DNA from: Saprospiraceae bacterium UBA2329
GTDB lineage: Bacteria; Bacteroidota; Bacteroidia; Chitinophagales; Saprospiraceae
DNA: 64,000 bases
Direction of reading: 5' to 3'
Assembly: GCA_002344975.1 (NCBI GenBank)
Contig: DDUV01000050.1
Coordinates: 1-64,000, forward strand
Positions 36,707 through 44,774 of the stretch are shown piece by piece. Every line of letters begins with the position of its first letter. Within the stretch, counting starts at the first letter, position 1. The position numbers and the translations under genes are program-made. The notes under the pieces are model-generated. The model made no database searches, was not told where the DNA came from, and saw nothing but the letters and a program-made list of their open reading frames with translations.

Positions 36707-36715
36707 TAATTATAC

Positions 36716-37504
36716 ATGCCTGTACTCCAACTTTCCGACACCTTCCTCGCGTATGAAACCGAGGGGCAGGGCGAACCCGTTATTTTTCTCAACGGCATCA
36801 TGATGAGTATTGCCTCCTGGGCGCAGCAGCGCAGGTTTTTTAGTGACCGATACCAGTGCATTTTTCATGATTTCAGGGATCAATTGCTCAGCGGGAAAGC
36901 CTCGAAATCGTACAATATGGATGTGCATGTGCAGGATTTGAAACAACTCTTAGATCACCTGGGGGTTCAGCAATGCCATGTCGTCGGCACCTCTTATGGC
37001 GGCGAGGTAGGCATGCTGTTTGCCTTGGCGCATCCGGAGTGCGTGAAAACTTTGAGCGTGATAGCCTCCGTACCCTGGCCCGATGCGCTGCTGCGCCTTC
37101 AGGTAGGGCTGTGGCGACAGGCGGCGTTTTTTTCCGGTCAATGGTTGTACGAAACCCTGGCTGCGTTCTCTTTTTCCGCGGCATTTCTGGGGACGCAACC
37201 CGATTTTATTCGCAGCGGCATAGAACGCGTGTCATCTTTGCCACCAGATTATTTTACGGGTTTTGCCCGGCTTTGCGACGCGTTTCTTACTTTAGATATT
37301 CGAGTGCAACTTGCAGAAATTCAATGCCCTACGCTTATTGTATCCCCCGGAGCCGATATTTTGAAAGTGCCATATTACAGTCGGTACATGGCCGAGCGCA
37401 TTCCCGGCGCCCAACTCTGGGAGATACCCGCTGCGGGCCATGCGGTCGTGTTGGAGCAACCGGAGGAGATCAATCGGGGACTGGCGGAGTTTATGACGTG
37501 CTGA
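36716..37504 (+). CDS. Alpha/beta hydrolase
   Basis: 262-residue cytosolic alpha/beta-hydrolase fold protein. The oxyanion-hole region is VIFLNGIMMS (about 22-31). The nucleophile elbow GTSYGG (Ser about 99) is followed by GEVGMLFALAHPE, the acid is in LIVSPGADILK (Asp about 219), and the catalytic His is in AAGHAVVLEQPEEIN (about 246). Substrate unknown. It lies 9 bp downstream of the barrel gene, so they may be co-transcribed. The tetR gene downstream has its own promoter. Confidence 0.87.
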   Translation: MPVLQLSDTFLAYETEGQGEPVIFLNGIMMSIASWAQQRRFFSDRYQCIFHDFRDQLLSGKASKSYNMDVHVQDLKQLLDHLGVQQCHVVGTSYGGEVGMLFALAHPECVKTLSVIASVPWPDALLRLQVGLWRQAAFFSGQWLYETLAAFSFSAAFLGTQPDFIRSGIERVSSLPPDYFTGFARLCDAFLTLDIRVQLAEIQCPTLIVSPGADILKVPYYSRYMAERIPGAQLWEIPAAGHAVVLEQPEEINRGLAEFMTC

Positions 37505-37659
37505 TCTCGATTTTCCGATTCCCTTCGTCCATCGGAACATGCTCTGCGTCGTCGGGATAAGTTGTGACAATGTGCTCATTTACAGATTTTTAGTAGAATG
37601 AGTGCTATGGCTCCAATCCTTGAATATCTTTTTTTTGAAAAAAAAAATAACCCTAAGAC

Positions 37660-37691
37660 TTGATTTCACTAAACACTGTTCAGTATATTTG
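37660..37691 (+). promoter_or_regulatory. tetR promoter with embedded operator
   Basis: TTG (37660-37662), 21-bp spacer, TATATTTG (37684-37691). The spacer holds the near-palindrome ACTAAACA-C-TGTTCAGT (37668-37684), which would place a bound TetR dimer between the promoter elements, hence autorepression. A nearly identical site precedes the efflux operon (38469-38485). Confidence 0.65.
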
Positions 37692-37720
37692 CATCGCAAT
37701 TCAAAATTATTCAATTTTAG

Positions 37721-38350
37721 ATGGGTATCACAGAGCGCAAGCAACGGGAGAAAGAAGAAATGCGGGAGCGCATCCTGAATGCTGCCATAGATTTGTTTTT
37801 GAGGGAGGGCTACGACAAAACCAGTATCCGGCAAATAGCCGACGCCATTGAGTACAGTCCGGCTACTATCTATCTGTATTTCAAGGATAAAGATGAACTG
37901 TTTTTTGCCATTCACCATCGGGGTTTTGAAAAATTATTTGCCGCCATGTCGGAAGCGGCGGCAGAGGTGAACCCCTTGGAACGACTCAAAGTCATCGGGC
38001 GGGTGTATCTGAAATTCGCCATCGAAAACCCCGAGTTTTACGACCTGATGTTTGTGATGCGCGCTCCAATGGCGGCTTTGAAGCATCGTACCAATTGTGG
38101 GGAGGCCGATTGCGACTGGCAGCATGGACGCAGAAGCTACGAGTTGTTAGTCAATACAATACAGGAGTGCATCAACCAATATTTGGTGCGCATTCCCAAT
38201 GCCGAAGAAGGCGCCATTCTGGCCTGGTCGGTGGTGCATGGTATGGCTACCTTGCTCATCCGGGAGCGATTTGCTATGATAGAACTCACTGATCCTGAGC
38301 AGAAAATGGAAGCAGTGCTGGATCATTTGATTCGGGTGATGAGGATTTGA
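37721..38350 (+). CDS. TetR/AcrR family repressor of the adjacent RND pump
   Basis: 209 residues. The N-terminal HTH (about 10-56: KEEMRERILNAAIDLFLREG, YDKTSIRQIADAIEYSPATIYLYFKDKDELF) is a textbook TetR domain. The C-terminal ligand-binding helices (about 60-205) include a WHG-type end (AWSVVHGMATLLIRERF) and a CxxxxC-like stretch HRTNCGEADCDWQHGRR. It is placed directly before the tolC-adaptor-RND genes, and both it and they have the same operator-like palindrome, so local repression of the pump is likely. Confidence 0.92.
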   Translation: MGITERKQREKEEMRERILNAAIDLFLREGYDKTSIRQIADAIEYSPATIYLYFKDKDELFFAIHHRGFEKLFAAMSEAAAEVNPLERLKVIGRVYLKFAIENPEFYDLMFVMRAPMAALKHRTNCGEADCDWQHGRRSYELLVNTIQECINQYLVRIPNAEEGAILAWSVVHGMATLLIRERFAMIELTDPEQKMEAVLDHLIRVMRI

Positions 38351-38440
38351 GAGGGGGAGAAAGAGAGACTTGGAGAGGGGGAGACTTTGAGAAAGGGAGA
38401 CTTTGAAGGGGGGGAGAGACTTGGAGAAAGAGTGACTGGG
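38351..38440. repeat. Purine-rich tandem array, about 16-bp period
   Basis: Degenerate copies of AGACTTKGAGARRGGG run from the base after the tetR stop to about 38440. This is the one large array in the window whose period is not seven. The plus strand is almost entirely A/G. Confidence 0.8.
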
Positions 38441-38458
38441 GCTTTGATCCCTTATTTT

Positions 38459-38489
38459 TTGAATTTTTACTAAACAATGTTTACTTAAT
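38459..38489 (+). promoter_or_regulatory. Efflux operon promoter region with TetR operator
   Basis: Near-palindrome ACTAAACA-A-TGTTTACT (38469-38485) shares ACTAAACA-N-TGTT with the site in front of tetR. It sits between a TTG (38459-38461) and a weak -7-like TACTTAAT (38482-38489), 24 bp before the tolC-type gene. Confidence 0.6.
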
Positions 38490-38508
38490 ATACGATTAAC
38501 ATTCAAGC

Positions 38509-39879
38509 ATGAAGAAGCGAATTCATACAGTGTGGCTTGCCGTGTTGGCGATGCTGTTGCCTATGTGGGTGCAAGCCCAGAGCCAGGTGTTGGAAAACTA
38601 CATACAACAAGGGTTGGCGGCTAATCTGGCCTTGCGCAACCGGGAGTTGGCGGTGCAGCAAAGCGAAGAGCAAATCCGGCAGGCCAAAGGAATGATGCTG
38701 CCGTCGGTGAGTTTTAATGCCACTTATACGCGGGCACTCGGCGGGCGCAGCATCTCATTGCCCATCGGCGATCTGATGAATCCGGTTTATAGCACGCTCA
38801 ATCAACTGACGCAAAGCAACCAGTTTCCACAAATTGAAAACGTGAAGGAGCAGTTCCTGCCCGACAATTTCCATGACACCCGCTTTCGGGTGGTGCAGCC
38901 TTTGTACAATACCGACCTGCGCTACAACAAGCTGCTCCGCGAACAGAGCGCCGTTATCCCGCAGGCTGCGCAGGCCGTTCATGCCCATCAATTGCGCTAC
39001 GATATAGAGCAGGCGTACTACCGGCACTTGCAGACTTTGGAGGCGCTCCGCATTTATCGCGCATCGCTGGGGGTGGTGCAGGAATTGCACCGGGTGACGC
39101 AGCGCTTAGTCGACAACCACAAAGTAACCCTCGACGCGGTGTATAATACTGAGTACGAACTGAGCAAAATAGAAACGGAAATTGTGCGCGCAGAGAAAAA
39201 TGTGCGCCTGAGCGCCAATTATTTCAACTTTCTGTTGCAGAGGGATTTAGATGCGGAAATCATTGCCGATACAGCCCTGTTGCAATCGGGAGACTTGGCG
39301 CCACAACCCCTGGAGTTTTATCTCCAAAATGCCCTGGCCCAACGGCAGGAACCCGCTCAATTGGCCGCCGCCATGCAGGTGAATTCTACTCTGCTGGCCA
39401 TGCAAGAGAGCAATCGCAAGTTGCCCAATGTGGGCTTAGCCATTGATGCCGGCGCGCAGGGATTCGGCTATAAATTTAATGGCGAGCAATGGTATGCGCT
39501 GGCGGGTTTGCAACTCAACTGGCCCATTTTCAGCGGCTATCAGAAGCTCTCTAAAGAACAGGAAACCAAATTGCAAGGGCTGGAATTGGCCAATCAAATG
39601 GAATTGCTGCGGCAACAAATTCAATTGCAGGTGGCGCAAAGTAGGCACGAACTGACGGCCGCGCTGAAAAGTCGGGAGCAGGCGCAAAAAGCGGTGGAGA
39701 GTACACGCAGCGCCTTTCGCATCGTGCAGCGGAAATACGAGGAGAACCAGGCCATTCAGTTGGAGCTTTTCGATGCGCGCAACAAGTTGGAGTCGGCGGA
39801 GATGTCGCTGTCCATAGCGAGGTTGGAGGTGCTGCTGCGGGAGGCGGAGCTGAGGAGGGCGGTGGGCGGTCTTCGGTAG
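38509..39879 (+). CDS. TolC-family outer membrane efflux channel
   Basis: 456 residues with signal peptide (MKKRIHTVWLAVLAMLLPMWVQAQ). Two OEP repeats of long coiled-coil helices (LALRNRELAVQQSEEQIRQAKG; QSRHELTAALKSREQAQKAVESTRSAF) flank strands of the barrel (LPSVSFNATYTRALG; LPNVGLAIDAGAQGFGY). It forms the trimeric exit duct of the pump encoded downstream. The last residues RRAVGGLR and the stop codon itself are made of heptamer units (array 39859-39928), so the native C-terminus may have been altered by the array. Confidence 0.92.
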   Translation: MKKRIHTVWLAVLAMLLPMWVQAQSQVLENYIQQGLAANLALRNRELAVQQSEEQIRQAKGMMLPSVSFNATYTRALGGRSISLPIGDLMNPVYSTLNQLTQSNQFPQIENVKEQFLPDNFHDTRFRVVQPLYNTDLRYNKLLREQSAVIPQAAQAVHAHQLRYDIEQAYYRHLQTLEALRIYRASLGVVQELHRVTQRLVDNHKVTLDAVYNTEYELSKIETEIVRAEKNVRLSANYFNFLLQRDLDAEIIADTALLQSGDLAPQPLEFYLQNALAQRQEPAQLAAAMQVNSTLLAMQESNRKLPNVGLAIDAGAQGFGYKFNGEQWYALAGLQLNWPIFSGYQKLSKEQETKLQGLELANQMELLRQQIQLQVAQSRHELTAALKSREQAQKAVESTRSAFRIVQRKYEENQAIQLELFDARNKLESAEMSLSIARLEVLLREAELRRAVGGLR

Positions 39880-39928
39880 GCGGTCATCAGTAGGCGGTAG
39901 GCGGTCGGCAGTATGCGGTGGGCGGTTC
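39859..39928. repeat. Heptamer tandem array (GCGGTAG family), 10 units, over tolC stop
   Basis: GCGGTGG, GCGGTCT, TCGGTAG, GCGGTCA, TCAGTAG, GCGGTAG, GCGGTCG, GCAGTAT, GCGGTGG, GCGGTTC. The TAG of the third unit is the tolC-type gene's stop codon. Confidence 0.9.
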
Positions 39929-39941
39929 TAAGCGTGAGGTA

Positions 39942-39990
39942 ACCCGAAACGCGGAACCTTGAACCCGGAACCCGAAACCCGGAACCCGAA
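39942..39990. repeat. Heptamer tandem array (ACCCGAA/ACCCGGA family), 7 units
   Basis: ACCCGAA, ACGCGGA, ACCTTGA, ACCCGGA, ACCCGAA, ACCCGGA, ACCCGAA, ending 25 bp before the adaptor gene. A second family, next to the previous array, inside the efflux operon. Confidence 0.9.
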
Positions 39991-40015
39991 ATTTTAAACA
40001 CGAAACCAAAAAAAC

Positions 40016-41077
40016 ATGAAATACACACAATTGACATGGTTGCTGATACCTGCGCTGATGTGGGGTTGCGGCAAAAAAGAAACGACGGATGTAGCGGCAC
40101 GGCTACCCGCGCCCGGCACGGAAATAGCCGTTCGTTTGGTGCAGGTGGAAAACCACAGCGCCGGCGCCACGATACTCGCTACGGGCGTATTGGCCTCTGA
40201 TACGGAGGCGCGATTGGCCTTCAAAACGGGGGGCATCATTCGCAAAATGTATGCCGACGAAGGCGACCGGGTGCAAAAAGGCCAACTGCTGGCACAATTG
40301 CAACTGACTGAAATTCAGGCGCAGGTAACGCAGTCCGAGTATGGCGTGGAGAAGGCCCGCCGCGATCTGGAGCGCGTACAAAATCTCTACCGCGATTCGG
40401 CGGCGACGCTGGAGCAGGTGCAAAACCTGAACACTGTGCTCGATATGGCTAAGCAAAACTTAGAGATCGCCCGCTTCAATCTTCAATATTCGGAGATCAG
40501 GGCGCCGCAGGCCGGCATCATCATCAAAAAATTGGCCTCGGAGGGCGAACTGGCAGCGCCGGGTATGCCGGTGTTGGCCATGAACGGGGCGGGGCCGTCG
40601 AACTGGATAGCGCGGCTGAGCGTGTCGGACAAAGACTGGGCGCTCATCAGCGTGGGTGATGCCGCCCAAATCCGATTGGATGCCTACCCCGGCGAAGTGT
40701 TCGGCGGTACGGTGCAATTGGTGGCGCCCACAGCCGACCCCATGAACGGGCTGTACCCCATTGAGATCAAAATAAAGGCGGGCGATAAGCGCTTTGCGCC
40801 GGGGCTGTTTGCCAATGCCATCCTGTCGCCGCGCAAGGCCGCAGGCCGCAGCGGCGGGGTGCGCGTGCCGGTGGAGGCCATTGTGGAGGGCGACGGCAAG
40901 CGAGCCTTCGTGTTTGTACCCGACGGCGACGGCGGTGTGCGCAAAATACCTGTCGTCATTGGGGAATTGACCAACAGCCATGCCGTCATTGTGCAGGGCA
41001 TGGAGGGCGTGGAAGCCGTCATCACAGCGGGTTCGCCGTATTTGTCGGAACGTTCGCGGGTGCGGGTGGTGCGGTAA
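40016..41077 (+). CDS. RND efflux periplasmic adaptor (membrane fusion protein)
   Basis: 353-residue lipoprotein (MKYTQLTWLLIPALMWGC, Cys about 18). Domains in order: beta-barrel start, lipoyl-like half-motif (ASDTEARLAFKTGGIIRKMYADEGDRVQKGQLLAQL, about 60-95), a short alpha-hairpin (about 100-150), second lipoyl half (RAPQAGIIIKKLASEGELA), beta-barrel and membrane-proximal domain. It links the TolC-type duct and the RND permease. The hairpin is shorter than in AcrA. Gene order tetR-tolC-adaptor-permease supports the assignment. Confidence 0.92.
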   Translation: MKYTQLTWLLIPALMWGCGKKETTDVAARLPAPGTEIAVRLVQVENHSAGATILATGVLASDTEARLAFKTGGIIRKMYADEGDRVQKGQLLAQLQLTEIQAQVTQSEYGVEKARRDLERVQNLYRDSAATLEQVQNLNTVLDMAKQNLEIARFNLQYSEIRAPQAGIIIKKLASEGELAAPGMPVLAMNGAGPSNWIARLSVSDKDWALISVGDAAQIRLDAYPGEVFGGTVQLVAPTADPMNGLYPIEIKIKAGDKRFAPGLFANAILSPRKAAGRSGGVRVPVEAIVEGDGKRAFVFVPDGDGGVRKIPVVIGELTNSHAVIVQGMEGVEAVITAGSPYLSERSRVRVVR

Positions 41078-41100
41078 TGCGCGCCAGGGATAGCAGCGGA

Positions 41101-41184
41101 ATGGCGGCGGTCGGGTATAGAGCCTGTTAGCTTTAGCGCTGCAATAGCGGGATAAAGCTAACAGCTCTGCGGGGTGGCCGCCAT
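41101..41184. repeat. Nested inverted repeat between adaptor and permease genes
   Basis: Inner arms TGTTAGCTTTA (41125-41135) / TAAAGCTAACA (41153-41163) and outer arms ATGGCGGC (41101-41108) / GCCGCCAT (41177-41184). Related partial words (GGGATAGCAGCGG, CAGCGGATAGCCC) continue outside. The shape suggests a mobile or REP-like palindromic element within the operon; it may lower downstream expression. Confidence 0.7.
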
Positions 41185-41296
41185 GCAGCGGATAGCCCGG
41201 CCCGCCTGCCTGATGTGGGAAGGTTTGGGGAGGGCAGGTAGTGTCGGGGGCGCCCGAAAAAGAAAAAATCGTAAAAATCAGGCAAAAGAAAACACC

Positions 41297-44200
41297 ATGC
41301 AGATAGCAGCCTTTTCGGTAAAGAATTACCAATTCACCTTGATTGTGTTCGTCATGCTGGCGGCGCTGGGCTTATCGTCGCTCCTCAACATGCCCAAAGC
41401 TGAAGACCCGGAGATGGATGCGCCGATGTTCATCATCACGGCCATATACCCCGGCGCGGGGCCTGCCGATATGGAGCGCTTGGTGGCTGATCCCATAGAG
41501 CGCAAAGTGAGTGAACTGAGCGACATAAAACTGATAGAAACTAATATAGACGACGGCGTGGCGGTGCTGCGCGTGGAGTATGTGTATTCGAGCAATGCGG
41601 AGGAGAAATACCAGGAGATTGTGCGGGAGGTGAACAGCGTGGAAAGCGAGCTGCCGGACGACCTGTACGAGCTGCGCGTGAACCGCATTTCGCCCTCTGA
41701 TGTGAATATTTTGCAGATAGCGTTGGTGTCGGAAAATGCGCCGTACCGGGTGCTGCAGGAACAGGCCGACCGTCTGCGCGAGGCGCTGGAGCGCATCAAA
41801 ACGATGAAAAATGCCAAAACCTGGGGACTGCCCGAACAACAGGTGCGCATCACGCTGCAATTGGACAAAATGGCCCAAAGCCGCATTCCGCTTTCGCGGG
41901 TGATGGGCGCGCTGCAAAGCGAAAGCGTGAACATTCCGGGTGGCAACATCTATCTGAGTGCCAGAAAATACAATGTAAAAACCAGCGGCGACTACGCCTC
42001 ATTGGACGAGATACGCCGCACCGTCGTGTATTCGGACGGCACGAAAATCATCTATCTGGGCGACATAGCCGAGGTGGATTTGGTGGATGCGCCGGAAACC
42101 CACATCACCCGCTTCAACGGGCATAGGGCCGTATTAGTGACCGCCGCGCAGAAGTCGAACCAAAACATCTTTGCCGTGCGCGAGGCATACACGCCGGTGC
42201 TGGCCGCCTTTGAAAAGCAGTTGCCGCCCAACATCGCCATGATCCGCCATTTCGATCAGGCCGATTCGGTGGGCAGTCGCCTGGGGCGTTTTGCCAAAGA
42301 TTTCCTCATCGCCATTTTGCTGGTATCGCTCACCCTGTTGCCGCTGGGTTTCCGGGCCTCGTTGGTGGTCATGATTTCCATTCCGCTGTCCATCGCTATG
42401 GGGCTGACCGGCCTGAGTTTGCTGGGGTATTCGATCAATCAGCTCAGCATTGTGGGCTTCATCATTGCGCTGGGCATTCTGGTGGACGACTCCATTGTAG
42501 TAGTGGAAAACATAGAGCGGCACCTGCGCATGGGCAAGAGCAAAAAACAAGCTGCCATAGAGGCTACGCAGCAAATAGGGCTGGCAGTGGTAGGCTGTAC
42601 AGTGACGCTCGTTTTGGCGTTTTTGCCGCTGCTGTTCCTGCCCGAAGCCTCCGGCGATTTCATCCGCAGCCTGCCGGTAGCGGTGGTGGCTACGGTGCTG
42701 GCCTCCCTGTTTGTATCGCTGACCATCGTGCCGTTTTTGTCGAGCCGGATATTGGGGCTGAAGCACGACGCGCGCGGCAACCTCTTCATGCGGGGCCTCA
42801 ACTGGCTCATTCAGGGCACCTACGCCCGCTTGTTGGACAAGGCCCTGATCTATCCCAAAACGACCCTTTTGGTAGCGCTGCTGCTGTTTGGCGGGGTATT
42901 GAGCTTAGTGCCTAAAGTAGGCTTCAGCCTGTTTCCGGCATCAGAAAAGCCCATGTTTACGGTGAATGTGAGTTTGCCGGAAGGCTCGGCCATCATGGCG
43001 ACCGACAGCGTGGTGCGGCATGTGGAAAGCGTGCTGGGCGAGCACCCGAAAGTGAGGTTTTACACCGCCAATACCGGCAAGGGCAATCCCCGGATTTACT
43101 ACAACGAGATACAGCGCAATGAAGCCGCGAACTACGGCCAGGTTTTTGTGCAATTGCTGCCCGATGTACAACCCAAAGAAAAAGAGGCCATTATAGACGA
43201 GTTGCGCGAGCGGTTCATATACTACCCGAATGCCAAAATTGAGGTGAAAAACTTTGAGCAAGGCCCGCCCGTGGATGCGCCCATCGCCATTCGGGTGTTC
43301 GGCGAAGACTTGGACACCCTGCGGAAAGTGGCCACTCAAGTGGAAGACATCATCAGCGGCACGCCCGGCACCATCTATGTGAACAACCCGCTTTCGACCC
43401 TGCGCACCGACCTCAAGGTACGCATCAACAAAGAAAAAGCCGGCATGATGGGCATTCCCACCGCCGAAATTGACCGCACCGTCCGCTTAGCCGTAGCCGG
43501 GCTGAACGTCGGCTCGTTTACCAATGCCGCCGGCGACGACTACGATATGATTGCCACGGTGGAAAAAGGCAAGTACCCCAATCTGGACGTGTTTGACCGC
43601 ACCTACGTCAACAGCGTTACCGGAATGGCCGTGCCGCTGCGGCAGGTGGCCGACATAGAGTTTCAGTCCTCGCCGCCGCTCATCAAACACTTTGACAAAG
43701 AGCGATTTATCACGGTTTCGAGTTTTGTGCAAACCGGATTCTTGGCCAACAACGTGAACGAAGAAGTGGTGAGTCAGCTCAAACAAATGACCCTGCCCGC
43801 AGGCTATCGCTATGGCATTGCCGGCGAGGCTGAGACCCGCGCCGAGTCGTTTGGAGGCATGGGCGCCATCATCGTCATCACGCTGTTTGGGTTTCTGGGT
43901 GTGCTGGTGTTGGAGTTCGGTACTTTCAAAAGTACGCTCATTGTGCTGAGTGTCATACCATTGGGCATCATCGGGGCCATTCTCATGTTGTTGGGCGTGG
44001 GCTACACTTTCTCCTTTGTGGCGGTGGTGGGCCTCATCGCATTGGCGGGCATCGAGGTGAAAAACTCCATTTTGTTGGTGGACTTCACCAATCAGTTGCG
44101 GCGCGAGGGCATGCCTTTGGAGGAGGCCATTCGCAAGGCGGGCGAGGTGCGATTTGTGCCCATTGTGCTCACTTCACTTACGGCCATCGGAGGTCTGACG

Positions 44201-44347
44201 CCTTTGGCCATTGAGTTCAATCCGCTATATTCTCCTTTGGCCTGGGTACTCATCGGGGGGCTGATTTCCAGCACGTTGTTGTCGCGGGTGGTCACGCCGG
44301 TGTTGTATAAGATATTGCCGCCTGGGGTGGGGGGCAGGGGTGAGTGA
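41297..44347 (+). CDS. RND efflux permease (AcrB/HAE-like)
   Basis: 1016-residue inner-membrane proton-driven exporter. It has TM1 (about 12-30), two large periplasmic loops and 12 membrane helices in all. The paired aspartates of the proton relay are in GILVDDSIVVVENIERH (TM4, about 395-411). The PGAGPADMERLVADPIERKVSEL loop and the LALAGIEVKNSILLVDFTNQL-like segment (TM10-11) fit the drug or organic-solvent type; no heavy-metal signature is seen. The start MQIAAFSVKNYQF (41297) is the family N-terminus; the longer frame reads through the palindromic element. The C-terminal PPGVGGRGE and its stop lie in a GTGA repeat array. Confidence 0.95.
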   Translation: MQIAAFSVKNYQFTLIVFVMLAALGLSSLLNMPKAEDPEMDAPMFIITAIYPGAGPADMERLVADPIERKVSELSDIKLIETNIDDGVAVLRVEYVYSSNAEEKYQEIVREVNSVESELPDDLYELRVNRISPSDVNILQIALVSENAPYRVLQEQADRLREALERIKTMKNAKTWGLPEQQVRITLQLDKMAQSRIPLSRVMGALQSESVNIPGGNIYLSARKYNVKTSGDYASLDEIRRTVVYSDGTKIIYLGDIAEVDLVDAPETHITRFNGHRAVLVTAAQKSNQNIFAVREAYTPVLAAFEKQLPPNIAMIRHFDQADSVGSRLGRFAKDFLIAILLVSLTLLPLGFRASLVVMISIPLSIAMGLTGLSLLGYSINQLSIVGFIIALGILVDDSIVVVENIERHLRMGKSKKQAAIEATQQIGLAVVGCTVTLVLAFLPLLFLPEASGDFIRSLPVAVVATVLASLFVSLTIVPFLSSRILGLKHDARGNLFMRGLNWLIQGTYARLLDKALIYPKTTLLVALLLFGGVLSLVPKVGFSLFPASEKPMFTVNVSLPEGSAIMATDSVVRHVESVLGEHPKVRFYTANTGKGNPRIYYNEIQRNEAANYGQVFVQLLPDVQPKEKEAIIDELRERFIYYPNAKIEVKNFEQGPPVDAPIAIRVFGEDLDTLRKVATQVEDIISGTPGTIYVNNPLSTLRTDLKVRINKEKAGMMGIPTAEIDRTVRLAVAGLNVGSFTNAAGDDYDMIATVEKGKYPNLDVFDRTYVNSVTGMAVPLRQVADIEFQSSPPLIKHFDKERFITVSSFVQTGFLANNVNEEVVSQLKQMTLPAGYRYGIAGEAETRAESFGGMGAIIVITLFGFLGVLVLEFGTFKSTLIVLSVIPLGIIGAILMLLGVGYTFSFVAVVGLIALAGIEVKNSILLVDFTNQLRREGMPLEEAIRKAGEVRFVPIVLTSLTAIGGLTPLAIEFNPLYSPLAWVLIGGLISSTLLSRVVTPVLYKILPPGVGGRGE

Positions 44348-44385
44348 GTGAGGGGTGAGTGAGTGAGTGAGTGAGGGGTGAGTGA
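44337..44385. repeat. GTGA/GGGGTGA tandem array over permease stop
   Basis: Three GGGGTGA blocks, each followed by one to four GTGA units. The permease stop codon (44345-44347) is the TGA of an early unit. Confidence 0.85.
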
Positions 44386-44465
44386 TGTTTCGGGTTCGGG
44401 TAGGAACAGGCGAATTTCGGATTTCTGATTTTACTGGTTGGAACAGTTTGATTTCGGATTTTGCC

Positions 44466-44592
44466 TCGCAAGTCAGGGCGGAAGTTACGGCCTGAGTCCG
44501 ACGCTGAAAGACGCCGGTTTTTATGATCGTTATGTCCTTCTCCGAGCAGCGGAAATTATGAAAATCATAAAGATCAGCGTCAAAAACAACGC
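44466..44592 (+). repeat. Dispersed about 130-bp repeat, copy A
   Basis: The reverse complement of this segment aligns with 54884-55068. Shared blocks are TTTTTGACGCTGRTCTTTATGATTT, TTTCGCTGCTCGKAGA-like, GCATAACGATCATAAAAA and GTCTTTCAGCGT. Copy B has an extra about 50 bp containing a perfect-looking palindrome. Confidence 0.6.
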
Positions 44593-44610
44593 GCGGGTTC
44601 AAGGTTCCGC

Positions 44611-44679
44611 GTTCTTCTCGTTTTCGCGGAAATTCGCGACTTTCGCCAAGATTCGCGTTCAAAAAAAATCGCGTTTCGG
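44611..44679. repeat. Dispersed about 60-bp repeat, copy 2
   Basis: Matches 23731-23791: TTTTCGCGGAAATTCGCG, then TTCGCC/ATTCGCGTT, an A-tract, then TCGCGTTTCGGG. Confidence 0.6.
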
Positions 44680-44769
44680 GTTCGAGGTTTCGGGTTTAAG
44701 ATTTCGGCTGCAAGCCTCAAGCTGCGAGTGCCTCGTTGGGAGGAAACTCGCGGCTCGAAGCTCGTGGCT
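44672..44769. repeat. Mixed heptamer array, 14 units
   Basis: The 7-bp phase is kept while unit families change: CGTTTCG, GGTTCGA, GGTTTCG, GGTTTAA, GATTTCG, then GCTGCAA, GCCTCAA, GCTGCGA, GTGCCTC, GTTGGGA, GGAAACT, CGCGGCT, CGAAGCT, CGTGGCT. It ends 5 bp before the stop of the minus-strand outer-membrane gene. Confidence 0.85.
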
Positions 44770-44774
44770 GAAGA

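Larger units (their letters stand above)
44348..44774. other. Convergent intergenic region (427 bp) made almost entirely of repeats
   Basis: Holds, in order: GTGA array, short TTTCGGG/TTTCTGATTT heptad-like stretch (44388-44460), dispersed repeat copy 44466-44592, dispersed about 60-bp repeat 44611-44679, and the heptamer array 44672-44769. No gene is seen. Confidence 0.75.

Noticed and set aside
41174..41296. 41-residue N-terminal extension of the RND permease
   Set aside because: It lies partly in a palindromic repeat and precedes the conserved RND start MQIAAFSVKNYQF.
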